Assembly: GCF_013391635.1 (NCBI RefSeq)
Contig: NZ_JACAWU010000001.1
Coordinates: 930,001-994,000, forward strand
Origin: Natronomonas gomsonensis
GTDB taxonomy: Archaea; Halobacteriota; Halobacteria; Halobacteriales; Haloarculaceae
Length of the DNA: 64,000 nt
Direction: 5' to 3'
Positions 25,476 through 33,708 of this stretch are shown here, one piece after another. The first letter of the stretch is position 1. Each line of letters begins with the position of its first letter. The position numbers and the translations under genes are program-made. The notes under the pieces were generated by a model that was not told the origin of the DNA, ran no database searches, and saw only the letters and a program-made list of their open reading frames with translations.

Positions 25476-25925
25476 TCACTCCTCGACCGGCGTCTTCACG
25501 ATGGTGACCGGTCGCTCGGCCATGTTGGCGACGCGGTCGGCAACGCTGCCGAGCAGTCGGCGGTACTCCCCGGAGCGGTTCTTCGACCCGATGACGGTCA
25601 GGTCGATGTCGGCGTCGTCCATGTACGCGAGGATTTCCTCGTGCGGCACGCCGTGACGGACGACCGCGTGGGTTTCGACGCCCGCCTCCTCGGCGGCGGC
25701 AACGACCTCTTCGACCGCCTCCTCGCCTGCCTGTTCGAGTGCGCTCTCTAACCCCTCGAACTCGTGGACGTACTCGTCACCGGGGTAGGAACTGTAGGCG
25801 TCGGCGTCGACGACGTAGAGGACGTGCAGTTCCGCATCGTAGCGCTCCGCGGCGTCGATAGCGTGCTCGATGGCACGGTCGACCCCCGTGCTCATGTCCG
25901 TCGGAAGCAGTATTCGGTCGTACAT
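25476..25925 (-). CDS. Universal stress protein (UspA family)
   Basis: The 149-residue single-domain protein begins MYDRILLPTD and ends in a nucleotide-binding stretch of Usp form (VIGSKNRSGEYRRLLGSVADRVANMAERPVTIVK), in which the usual GxHGRxG is changed to GSKNRSG, followed by GSVADRV. It probably binds ATP or related nucleotides and acts in stress survival. The promoter is leaderless: a TATA-like GTTATTTC at 25951-25957 read on the minus strand, with GATTCGACCC directly upstream. Confidence 0.9.
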   Translation of the reverse strand: MYDRILLPTDMSTGVDRAIEHAIDAAERYDAELHVLYVVDADAYSSYPGDEYVHEFEGLESALEQAGEEAVEEVVAAAEEAGVETHAVVRHGVPHEEILAYMDDADIDLTVIGSKNRSGEYRRLLGSVADRVANMAERPVTIVKTPVEE

Positions 25926-25950
25926 ATCTGACGAATCGCGCCGGTGGTTG

Positions 25951-26073
25951 AAATAACTCGGGTCGAATCTCGATTTTCGGGATTCGACCCCAATCCCTTG
26001 TCCCGCTTCGACTGCCCAACCGACCCACCCACGGAGTTCCCGCTGTTCGGGATTCGACCCGGTGTATTAGTCG
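25951..26073. promoter_or_regulatory. Divergent stress-protein promoters sharing a GATTCGACCC element
   Basis: Three copies of a 10-bp element occur: minus orientation at 25960-25969, plus at 25981-25990 and plus at 26051-26060. The first two form an inverted repeat with an 11-base spacer; the last two share 15 identical bases (TTCGGGATTCGACCC). In each direction one copy sits 3-4 nt before a TATA-like sequence: GATTCGACCC-GAG-TTATTTC towards 25925 and GATTCGACCC-GG-TGTATTAG towards 26145. This places a common activator or BRE-type site on both genes. Confidence 0.65.
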
Positions 26074-26144
26074 ATGGAAGACGAACTTCCAGTAAGGGGG
26101 AGACTGATATGGTCGGTTCGACCGCGTCCTCCCCACGACACACC

Positions 26145-26588
26145 ATGTACGACCGAATACTGTTTCCGACGGACGGCAGCGACGGAGCGAACGCCGCACT
26201 CGACCACGCCATCGACCACGCGGTGAGATACGACGCGGAACTCCACGTCCTCTACGTCGTCGAGGAGAACCTGCCGGTGTTGGAGGCCGGACAGGCGGAA
26301 CTCCTCAATGCGCTCGAAGCCGAAGGCGAACGCGCCATCGACGACGCCCGTGCCCGGGCGAAAGCCGAGGGCGTCGACTCGATTCGGGGCACCGTCGCTG
26401 GCGGCTCCCCGTATCGTGGCATCCTCGAATACGTCGACGACTACGACATCGACCTCGTCGTGATGGGCACCCACGGCCGGCGTGGCGTCGACCGGTTCCT
26501 CCTCGGCAGCGTCGCCGAGAAGGTCGTCCGGAGCGCCGACGCCCCGGTACTGACGGTTCGGGCCGGCGAAGCCGACGACGAAGAGTAG
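26145..26588 (+). CDS. Universal stress protein (UspA family)
   Basis: The 147-residue protein starts MYDRILFPTDGSDGA and ends with the canonical nucleotide-binding motif GTHGRRGVDRFLLGSVAEKVVRSADAPVLTVR. An ATG at 26109 would add 12 residues and has a G-rich ribosome-site-like sequence before it, so it cannot be ruled out. It is divergent from the other Usp gene and shares its promoter element; the two may be co-regulated and could form a mixed dimer (inference). Confidence 0.92.
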   Translation: MYDRILFPTDGSDGANAALDHAIDHAVRYDAELHVLYVVEENLPVLEAGQAELLNALEAEGERAIDDARARAKAEGVDSIRGTVAGGSPYRGILEYVDDYDIDLVVMGTHGRRGVDRFLLGSVAEKVVRSADAPVLTVRAGEADDEE

Positions 26589-26610
26589 CCCGCGATGTCG
26601 AGGTTCGCCG

Positions 26611-28926
26611 TCACGGCCCGAGCGACCGCGAGGAGTTGACGACGACCAACAGACTGCTCGAAGCCATCGCGACGGCGGCGAAAAGCGGGTTCAAAAGCCC
26701 GAAGACGGCCAGCGGAATCGCGACGGCGTTGTAGCCGAACGCCCACGCGAGGTTGCTCTTGATTCGGCGGTTCGTCGCCGCCGCGATGTCGAAGGTATCG
26801 GGCACCGACCGGAGGTCGTCGTCGACGACGACGGCGTCGGCGGCCTCCGTCGCCAACTGCGTCCCACCGGCTAGAGCGATCCCCACGTCGGCGGCCGCGA
26901 GGGCGGGGGCGTCGTTGCTCCCGTCGCCGACCATCGCGACGGTGCCGTCCGCCCGGAGCCGCCGGACCGTCTCGGCTTTCGCCGCCGGCTTGACGCCCGA
27001 GAACACGCGGTCGACGTTCGGGTCCGCCCGGAGGCGGTCCGCGGAGGCGCCCTCGTCACCGGTCAACACGACCACCTCGCGGTCGGCGAAGGTCTCCGCG
27101 ACTGCGGACCACTCCGGGCGCGGTTCGTCGCCGACGGCGACGACCCCCCGGGCGCGTTCTTCCCAGCCGACGACGACCGGGACCGACCCTTCCGAGCGCA
27201 CCGCTTCGGCGCGGTCGGCGACCGACTCCGGGATAGTCCACTCGCGGTCGGCGAACAGCGAGGGGTGGCCGACGAGCGTCGTCGTGCCGTCGACGGTCCC
27301 CGAGACGCCGCGTTCGTGGGTTTCGACGTCGACGGCCTCGGGGAGGTCCTCGACCGCGTCGGTGATGGCGGTCGCAATCGGATGCGCCGAGAAGTGCTCC
27401 AGGGCCGCCGCCCGGGCGAGCAGGGCGTCGCGGTCGGTGTCGACTGCACTCACTTCCCGCAGCGTCATCGCGCCCGTGGTCAGCGTCCCGGTTTTGTCGA
27501 AGACGACGGTGTCGGCCTCCGGTGCGGCCTCGAACAGCGCGGGCGTGGCGACGACGACGTTCCGGGCCGCCGCCGCGCGGGTGCCGCTTGCCACCGCTAG
27601 CGGCGTCGCCAGCCCGAGCGCACACGGACAGGAGACGATGAGGACGGTCAGGCCGGTCAGAAGCGCCTCGGCGGGGGCCGCGCCGGTCGCTAGCAGCCAC
27701 CCGGTCGTCACCATCGCGAGGATGACCACGAGCGGAACGAACACCGTCGCCAGTCGGTCGGCGAGTCGCTGGGCGCCCGGCCGGGAACTCTGAATCCGCC
27801 ACAGCAACTCCACGAGTCGGTCGAGCGTGCTCGTCACCTCCTCGCCGGCCCGGACCACGAGCGGGGCGTCGGTGACGACGGTCCCGCCCCGAACGTCGTC
27901 GCCCGGCGCCTTGCTCCGCGGGAGGGACTCGCCGGTTACGAGCGCCTCGTCGACCGCGGCCGACCCCTCGGCGACGGTTCCGTCGACGGGAATCCGGTCG
28001 CCGGGTTTGACGAGCAGGTCGTCGCCGGGTTCGACCGCCGAGACGGCGACGACTTCGCCGCTCGGGTGGCGGGTCACCTCCTCGACGCGGAGTTCCGTCA
28101 GCTCCGAGAGGAGGTCGCTGGCTCGGCGCTTGATGCGGGATTCGTACTGCGTTCCGGCGGTCACCACGAGGACGATTGCGATGGTCACGTCGAAGTACAA
28201 CTCGGTACGACCGAGGGCCAACGCGAGGGTGCTGTAGACGTAGGCGCCGACGGCCGCAAGCGACACCAGGAGGTCGGTGTTCGGACGGCCGGCCCGGAGG
28301 CTGACGTAGGCGCCGCGCAACAGCGGGTAGCCGGTGTAGAACAGCACGACCGAGATGAACACCCAGATGTTGGCGGCGATGTAGGCGAAGGCGAACCCGC
28401 CCAGATCGACCAGCGGCGGGTAGCCGAAGTACGTCGGATACAGGAAGAGGACGTACCATAGCATTGCCATCATGCCGAAGAAGCCGCCGCCGATGAGGAA
28501 TCGAACCACGTCGCTGCCGTCGTCTTCGGTTTGCTCCTCGGGCAGTCGCGCCTCGTAGCCGTATCCCGAGAGCCGCTCGGGGAGGGCCTCGCTGTCGACG
28601 CGGTCGGGGTCGTAGACGACCCGGAGCAACTCGCTGGCGTAACTCGCCTCGGCGGCGTCGACGCCGTCGATGTCGCTGCCGAGGGATTCGACGAACACCT
28701 CACACGTCGAGCAGTGCATCCCGTCGACTGCGAGAAACGCCTGCTCACAGCCCTCCGGAACCGGTTCCGTTCCGAGATCGTCGTCGTTGGCTTCGAGGGC
28801 GGCTTCGGCGTCCTCGCCGAGACGCCGCTGGACCTCCAGACACCCCCGACAGCAGAACTCGCCATCGGTGTCCGGGGCGGTTATCGGCGGGTCCGGCGTC
28901 GGCAGGTCACAGAGTTTACACGACAT
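26611..28926 (-). CDS. Copper-type P1B ATPase with N-terminal Cys-rich domain (CopA/FixI-like)
   Basis: The 771-residue pump has a Cys-rich N terminus (Cys3, Cys6, Cys25, Cys26, Cys29), an HMA domain with GMHCSTCE (Cys72, Cys75), the membrane SCPCALG motif, DKTGTLTTG phosphorylation site, SAHPIA and GDGSNDAPAL. The Cys-rich start is typical of CcoI/FixI/CtpA pumps that deliver copper for oxidase assembly, not just for detoxification. A UreH-like protein (often found with CcoI) starts directly upstream, and the cbaDBAE oxidase operon is divergent from it, so supply of copper to the CuA and CuB sites is the likely role. Confidence 0.92.
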   Translation of the reverse strand: MSCKLCDLPTPDPPITAPDTDGEFCCRGCLEVQRRLGEDAEAALEANDDDLGTEPVPEGCEQAFLAVDGMHCSTCEVFVESLGSDIDGVDAAEASYASELLRVVYDPDRVDSEALPERLSGYGYEARLPEEQTEDDGSDVVRFLIGGGFFGMMAMLWYVLFLYPTYFGYPPLVDLGGFAFAYIAANIWVFISVVLFYTGYPLLRGAYVSLRAGRPNTDLLVSLAAVGAYVYSTLALALGRTELYFDVTIAIVLVVTAGTQYESRIKRRASDLLSELTELRVEEVTRHPSGEVVAVSAVEPGDDLLVKPGDRIPVDGTVAEGSAAVDEALVTGESLPRSKAPGDDVRGGTVVTDAPLVVRAGEEVTSTLDRLVELLWRIQSSRPGAQRLADRLATVFVPLVVILAMVTTGWLLATGAAPAEALLTGLTVLIVSCPCALGLATPLAVASGTRAAAARNVVVATPALFEAAPEADTVVFDKTGTLTTGAMTLREVSAVDTDRDALLARAAALEHFSAHPIATAITDAVEDLPEAVDVETHERGVSGTVDGTTTLVGHPSLFADREWTIPESVADRAEAVRSEGSVPVVVGWEERARGVVAVGDEPRPEWSAVAETFADREVVVLTGDEGASADRLRADPNVDRVFSGVKPAAKAETVRRLRADGTVAMVGDGSNDAPALAAADVGIALAGGTQLATEAADAVVVDDDLRSVPDTFDIAAATNRRIKSNLAWAFGYNAVAIPLAVFGLLNPLFAAVAMASSSLLVVVNSSRSLGP

Positions 28927-29707
28927 TGGTGAGAGAGCGGTGTGGCAGCGGTGGGTGTGGGAGGTGGATACCGAACAGCATCAGGCCGTGGGCCAACAGG
29001 ACGTACCCCAACGCGACGAACGCGGCGCCGAGCGCGCGGTGGAGCCACCGGCGTCGGGTCGCGCTGACGGCGTCGAGGACGGTGCCGTAGAGGAACAGCG
29101 TCGGAATCGTCCCGAGGCCCAAGACGAGCAGCGAGAGGCCGCCTCGAACGGGGTCGCCCAGCGCGAACGCATACAGGTAGGCGGGGTAGATGATGGGGCA
29201 CGGAAACAGGCCGTGGAGCGCGCCGAGGCCGACGATTCCGGGGCCGGCGGCGAGTCGGTCGACGCGGTCGGTCGCGGCGGCGACGAGTCGACCCAGCGGC
29301 GCGCCGTCCGGAACGAACCGGTGGAGGCCGCCGGCGCCACCGAGCAGATACGAGACGCCGACGCTGACGATGAGTAGTCCGACGAAAACGCCGACACCGC
29401 CGCGGAGGCCGTCGCCGACCCCCTCGATTGCGGCCACCGACCCGAACGCCACCGACCCGAGCAGGCCGGCGAGGGCACCGATGAGGGCGTAACTGCTCGC
29501 ACGGCCGAGGTTGAACAGACCGTGTTGTCGAACGGCTCTGGGTGTGAGTTGGCCCGCTCGGCGGCCGCCGTCGGCCGCCGTCGCGTCGATTCGGTCGGCG
29601 TACAGCGTCACTAGCGGCCCGCACATCCCGAGACAGTGAGCGCCGGCGAGCACCCCGACGACACCGAAGACGGCGAGGTCGAGCCCGGCGGCGCTTTCGA
29701 CTACCAT
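28916..29707 (-). CDS. TauE/SafE (UreH-2 type) membrane protein of the oxidase copper module
   Basis: The 263-residue protein has six or more membrane segments and the hallmark AGAHCLGMCGPLV near the N terminus, with HGLFPCPIIYPAY later. The His/Cys/Met motif in the first span is typical of the group found beside oxidase-linked copper ATPases (CcoS/CcoH neighbours). It overlaps the ATPase gene by 11 nt, so both are likely translated together. A role in copper movement for cytochrome oxidase is inferred from context. Start ATG at 29707. Confidence 0.82.
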   Translation of the reverse strand: MVVESAAGLDLAVFGVVGVLAGAHCLGMCGPLVTLYADRIDATAADGGRRAGQLTPRAVRQHGLFNLGRASSYALIGALAGLLGSVAFGSVAAIEGVGDGLRGGVGVFVGLLIVSVGVSYLLGGAGGLHRFVPDGAPLGRLVAAATDRVDRLAAGPGIVGLGALHGLFPCPIIYPAYLYAFALGDPVRGGLSLLVLGLGTIPTLFLYGTVLDAVSATRRRWLHRALGAAFVALGYVLLAHGLMLFGIHLPHPPLPHRSLTNVV

Positions 29708-29712
29708 CCCGC

Positions 29713-29916
29713 TCAGGCGGCGTGGCCGTGGTCGTGGTCGTGGTCGTGGTCGTGGTTCTCGACCGGCGTGAACGCGAGATAGAGGCTCGCGAAGATGAGA
29801 ACCACGTTCACGAGCGTGATGGCGACGAGCGGGTTGCCGATGTAGACGGTGAACACCGCTGCCGGGATGAGTGCCAACAGCGTGACGACGGCACCGAGTC
29901 GTGGGGTCAGTTCCAT
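29713..29916 (-). CDS. Small membrane protein with His-rich tail
   Basis: The 67-residue protein has two membrane spans and a C-terminal tail ENHDHDHDHDHGHAA with alternating Asp/His, typical of a metal-binding tail. It starts the minus-strand run leading to the UreH-like protein and copper ATPase, with a 5-nt gap. A copper or other metal store or relay for the oxidase is a reasonable guess. There is no recognised family name. Confidence 0.7.
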   Translation of the reverse strand: MELTPRLGAVVTLLALIPAAVFTVYIGNPLVAITLVNVVLIFASLYLAFTPVENHDHDHDHDHGHAA

Positions 29917-30021
29917 AGCGGTGGTTACGGCGGCGAGTAGTTAAAAACCCACCTACGGGTTCCCGATGAGTAGGATTCCGGGGGTAGTGTTTTGTGGATT
30001 CGCGCAACACGGACAATGCGT

Positions 30022-30180
30022 ATGTCTGCAGACAACGACACGAAAGAACTCGGACACGAGGAGTTCGACCCGATAGGGACGCTCGTCCTCATCGGGATTT
30101 ACTTCCTCATCCTCGTGGGGATGTGGATATTCACGTACTTCATCGAATTCCTCGGCAACGGGCCGACGGTGATAGGATGA
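30022..30180 (+). CDS. cbaD: Small ba3-oxidase subunit CbaD-like
   Basis: The 52-residue protein has a charged N terminus (SADNDTKELGHEEFDPIG) and one membrane helix (TLVLIGIYFLILVGMWIFTYF). It starts the cba operon and its stop overlaps the cbaB start by 4 nt. An ATG two codons earlier is possible. The identity rests on position and topology: in Natronomonas a similar small subunit is encoded before cbaB. Confidence 0.75.
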   Translation: MSADNDTKELGHEEFDPIGTLVLIGIYFLILVGMWIFTYFIEFLGNGPTVIG

Positions 30181-30677
30181 ACATCCACACCTACGAGAAA
30201 ATCTGGCTCATCGGGGCACTGGCACTCATCGTCGGGTTCATCGCGACGGTGACCTACGGGGCGGCCGGCGCAGGAGTCGCGATGGTCGACGAAACCGGCG
30301 GCACCATCGACGCCAACGCCGTCACCGACGACGAAGACTTCGGCGAACCACGCGTCGAGCAGGTGGGCGAAAACGAGTACGATGTGTACGTCATCGCCCA
30401 GCAGTTCATCTTCCGGCCCGACACGATTGTCGTGCCCGCCAACAGCACGGTGACGTTCCATATCACCTCAATCGACGTGATTCACGGCTTCCAAGTCGTC
30501 GGGACGAACGTCAACACGATGGTGGTCCCCGGACAGGTCGCCGAGATAACCGTCGAGTTCGACGAACCGAAGGAGTACGGTATCCTGTGTAACGAGTACT
30601 GCGGTTCGGGTCACCACGACATGGAGGGCAAACTCAACGTGGTGCCCGAAGACGAATACGAAGGTGAGAGCGAATGA
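30177..30677 (+). CDS. cbaB: Cytochrome ba3-type oxidase subunit II CbaB
   Basis: The 166-residue protein has one N-terminal membrane anchor and a periplasmic cupredoxin domain with the CuA ligands: His in DVIHGFQ, Cys-x3-Cys in CNEYCGSGHHDM, His and Met in the same loop. It accepts electrons, probably from a halocyanin, and passes them to subunit I. Overlaps of 4 nt with both neighbours show tight coupling. Confidence 0.95.
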   Translation: MNIHTYEKIWLIGALALIVGFIATVTYGAAGAGVAMVDETGGTIDANAVTDDEDFGEPRVEQVGENEYDVYVIAQQFIFRPDTIVVPANSTVTFHITSIDVIHGFQVVGTNVNTMVVPGQVAEITVEFDEPKEYGILCNEYCGSGHHDMEGKLNVVPEDEYEGESE

Positions 30678-32392
30678 GCAACGAACTCGAAGGTGAGGAA
30701 CTGTTCCTCGACCGCTTCCCCAAGGAAGCCCGTATCGTTCGGGCTTCGCTGTGGAGCGCCTTCATCGCCCTCGGTATCGGCGGACTGGGCGGTCTGATCC
30801 AGGCACTCCACCGGACGAACTACCTCCGAATCCTCGAATCGGCGGATTACTACACCGTCCTCACGCTTCACGGGGTGTTGCTCGCCATCTCCTTTACCAT
30901 CTTCTTCCTCGTCGGCCTGTTCACGTGGGCGGTGACGCGGAGCCTCGACAGGCCAGTCGAGGACATCCGATTCACGTGGGCCTGGTATCTGACGATGGTC
31001 GCCGGGACGGCGCTTGCGGGCATCGCGATTCTCGGCGGCTTCGTCGACTCGATTCCGATTAGCGCCGACGTGTTGTTCACGTTCTACGCGCCGCTGCAGG
31101 CCCATCCGCTGTTCTACGCTGGGCTTGCGGTGTTCATCATCGGCACGTGGATGGCGGGACTCGACTGGTTCCGCTCGTGGTGGAACTGGCGGGCCGAAAA
31201 CCCCGACGAGCGAATCCCGCTGCAGACGTTCATGGTGTTGATGACGATGCTGATGTGGTACATCTCCACCATCGGCGTCGCCATCTCCGTGCTCGCGTTC
31301 CTGCTGCCGTGGTCGCTGGGTCTCATCGAGCAGGTGAACCCGCTTCTGACGCGGACGCTGTTCTGGTACTTCGGCCACCCGGTCGTGTACTTCTGGTTGA
31401 TGCCGGCGTACCTGCTGTGGTACACGGTCATGCCGTCGATATCCGGCGGTCGACTGTTCAGCGACCCACTGGCACGCGTCGTGTTCGTGCTGTTCCTGCT
31501 GTTGTCGACGCCGGTCGGCATCCACCACCAGTACCTCGACCCCGGCATCGCAGAGGGGTTCAAGTTCATCGCGATGACCAACACGATGTTCCTGCTGTTG
31601 CCGAGTCTGTTGACCGCCTTCACCGTCGTCGCGAGCATGGAACACGGCGCTCGCCAGCGCGGCGGGGAGGGGTATCTCTCCTGGCTCGGCGCGCTGCCGT
31701 GGCGTGACCCTGCCTTCACCGGGATGGCACTCGCCGGCCTGATGTTCGCCGCCGGCGGCTTCTCCGGGATGGTCAACGCCGGCATGAACATCAACTACCT
31801 CATCCACAATTCCCTGTGGGTGCCGGGACACTTCCACCTCACCGTCGGGACGGCCGTCGCCCTGACGTTCATGGCGGGAACCTACTGGATTCTCCCACAG
31901 TTGACCCGGAGACGTGTGTACAGTCGCACCATCGCGCTGTTCCAGGTCATCCTGTGGTTCGTCGGGATGACGCTGATGTCGAACGCGATGCACCGTGCGG
32001 GCCTCATCGGCATGCCGCGTCGGACTGCCGAACCGCAGTACGAGGGCTTCGCCTTCGATGCGGGCTTCAGCACCGTCGCGGAACTCGACTTCCAGGTCGC
32101 CATCGGCGGGACGCTGCTGTTCATCTCGCTGGTGTTGTTCCTCGGTAACGTCATCGTCTCGCTGTTCGAGGGGCCGATGGAGGGCCCGGTCGATTTCTCC
32201 CTCGACGACCCACTGTCGGGTCCGGAGGACTCCCCGAAGGTACTCGACAACCTCTGGCTGTGGACGGCTATCGCCATCGTGTTGGTCGTGTTGGCGTACT
32301 CGCTGCCGATAGCGGCCATCGTCTCCGACGGCGGCCTGTTCGGCCCCGGAACGGGCACGTATCCGGCGTGGCTGTTAGGGGTGATACCGTGA
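30674..32392 (+). CDS. cbaA: Cytochrome ba3-type oxidase subunit I CbaA
   Basis: The 572-residue protein is a haem-copper oxidase of the B (ba3) type with 13-14 spans. CuB ligands and the covalent His-Tyr pair are in GHPVVYFW, the other CuB histidines in GIHHQY, and haem ligands in VPGHFHLTVG; the first low-spin haem His is in LTLHGVLL. It pumps protons while reducing O2. The start overlaps cbaB, and the end overlaps cbaE by 4 nt. Confidence 0.97.
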   Translation: MSNELEGEELFLDRFPKEARIVRASLWSAFIALGIGGLGGLIQALHRTNYLRILESADYYTVLTLHGVLLAISFTIFFLVGLFTWAVTRSLDRPVEDIRFTWAWYLTMVAGTALAGIAILGGFVDSIPISADVLFTFYAPLQAHPLFYAGLAVFIIGTWMAGLDWFRSWWNWRAENPDERIPLQTFMVLMTMLMWYISTIGVAISVLAFLLPWSLGLIEQVNPLLTRTLFWYFGHPVVYFWLMPAYLLWYTVMPSISGGRLFSDPLARVVFVLFLLLSTPVGIHHQYLDPGIAEGFKFIAMTNTMFLLLPSLLTAFTVVASMEHGARQRGGEGYLSWLGALPWRDPAFTGMALAGLMFAAGGFSGMVNAGMNINYLIHNSLWVPGHFHLTVGTAVALTFMAGTYWILPQLTRRRVYSRTIALFQVILWFVGMTLMSNAMHRAGLIGMPRRTAEPQYEGFAFDAGFSTVAELDFQVAIGGTLLFISLVLFLGNVIVSLFEGPMEGPVDFSLDDPLSGPEDSPKVLDNLWLWTAIAIVLVVLAYSLPIAAIVSDGGLFGPGTGTYPAWLLGVIP

Positions 32393-32610
32393 GCAAGAAA
32401 ATCTCACGGGTCGGCCTGCTCGTCATCCTGGCGTTCCTGACGCCGCTCATCGTCGAGTTGCGGACGGTCGCGGGGTTCATGGGCATCTCGCTGTCCCCGG
32501 TTGCGTACGTCGGCCTCGCGACGGCGCTCGTCGTCGTCGTCCTGCTCGCGGTGGCGTTGTGGAACCTCCACGCCGAGGGAGCGCTGCTGAGCGGAACGGA
32601 GGGGGCCTAA
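32389..32610 (+). CDS. cbaE: Small ba3-oxidase-associated membrane protein CbaE-like
   Basis: The 73-residue protein starts with a GTG overlapping the cbaA stop (GTGA) and has two membrane spans. Its place at the end of the oxidase subunits matches CbaE of Natronomonas. The identity is based on position and topology. Confidence 0.75.
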   Translation: MSKKISRVGLLVILAFLTPLIVELRTVAGFMGISLSPVAYVGLATALVVVVLLAVALWNLHAEGALLSGTEGA

Positions 32611-32611
32611 C

Positions 32612-33280
32612 GTGGCGACGTCGACTCGACGCCTCGACCGGTCGACGCTCCCGGTGGGTCGGTCGACGGCGGTCCGCGCAGTCGGGACGCTGTTGGCGCT
32701 CGAACTGCTCGCGGTGTTCGTCTACCTCCGGATGACGGGGACGAGCATCCTCGCTCCCCGGTACACGCTGTACCCGTTCGTGTGGATAAACGTCGGCGCG
32801 TGGGTGGTGTTGCGTCGGCCGACCGTCGCGGCGTCACAGCGTCGACGCGTCGCTGCCGGGGCGGTCGCGGTCGGCTACTTCGCCGTCCTGTCGGTCGCCG
32901 GCGGGCTCGTCGGACTGGGCGGGATGGACATGCCCGCGCGCATCGCGTGGCTCTCCCCCGGTTGGGGCCCGGCGTTCATGTACACCAACACCGTCGTCGA
33001 CATCTCGCTCATTCCGTTCGAGGTAGTCGGCTACGCCGCACTTGCCGTGTTGGTGTACACCGTCGTCCTCGCGGGGGCTCGCTCGGCGCTCGCCGGCGTC
33101 CTCGGGGTCGCCACCTGCGTCGGCTGTCTGTGGCCGTTCGGGGCCGCGCTGGCCGCCGCACTGGGTGGCATCGGGTCGCCGCTGGCGAGTACCGTTCCGA
33201 GCGTCGCCTACGACCTCTCGACCGTGGTGTTCCTCGCGACCGCCGGCGTGCTGTACTGGTCGGCACGGCGGACGGCGTAG
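32612..33280 (+). CDS. Membrane protein of the cba operon (DUF7546-like)
   Basis: The 222-residue protein, starting with GTG one base after cbaE, has about six membrane spans and a cysteine pair in the ATCVGCLWPFG segment. It is likely co-transcribed with the oxidase and may help in assembly or stability. No catalytic motif was seen. Confidence 0.72.
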   Translation: MATSTRRLDRSTLPVGRSTAVRAVGTLLALELLAVFVYLRMTGTSILAPRYTLYPFVWINVGAWVVLRRPTVAASQRRRVAAGAVAVGYFAVLSVAGGLVGLGGMDMPARIAWLSPGWGPAFMYTNTVVDISLIPFEVVGYAALAVLVYTVVLAGARSALAGVLGVATCVGCLWPFGAALAAALGGIGSPLASTVPSVAYDLSTVVFLATAGVLYWSARRTA

Positions 33281-33322
33281 GCGCTACACGTCGTATTTTT
33301 CCAAGAGAAATCGATTGGTCAG

Positions 33323-33580
33323 CTATCGCGTTCGGCGCGGGGTGAACCGCCGGGTCGCCGCCGCGACGACGAGGAGCAACGCCCCGAAGAGGAGCGTGCT
33401 GGCGACCATCGCGGTGGCGGAGACGGGCAAGGCACCGGTGATGACCGGCCACAGCGTCAGCAGCCCCACGCCAACGAGTCCGACGACGAGGATACCCAGC
33501 ACGACCGCGATGAACGGCATCACGCGTTCCGGTTGCACGGGCGGTTCGTCCGCCGACCGTCGAGTTGGTAACTGGCTCAT
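33323..33580 (-). CDS. Small two-span membrane protein
   Basis: The 85-residue protein has a polar N terminus (MSQLPTRRSADEPPVQPERV), two membrane segments and a basic C terminus (TRRFTPRRTR). It is convergent with the cba operon and divergent from rtcA. No family is recognised. Confidence 0.65.
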   Translation of the reverse strand: MSQLPTRRSADEPPVQPERVMPFIAVVLGILVVGLVGVGLLTLWPVITGALPVSATAMVASTLLFGALLLVVAAATRRFTPRRTR

Positions 33581-33708
33581 ACCTCCATGTAGGCTCCGAA
33601 TTCGCATAAAAAGCGAACCTGTTTCCCGGCTCGTGGGAATCGGCCCGCTGAGGGCTGATTCGGCGGGGAGTCGGAACGTTTGTCGTCGTCGGGGCGGTAG
33701 CGTCGCCC

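Noticed and set aside
25960..25990. GGTCGAATC-like sequence suggesting a tRNA T-arm
   Set aside because: No acceptor, anticodon or D-stem can be drawn around it; the repeat is better explained as a promoter element shared by the two Usp genes.
30611..31993. Long open frame on the minus strand opposite cbaA
   Set aside because: It is the shadow of cbaA: high GC at third positions creates long antisense frames. Its Arg/His/Gln-rich product has no domain and the opposite strand has clear oxidase motifs.
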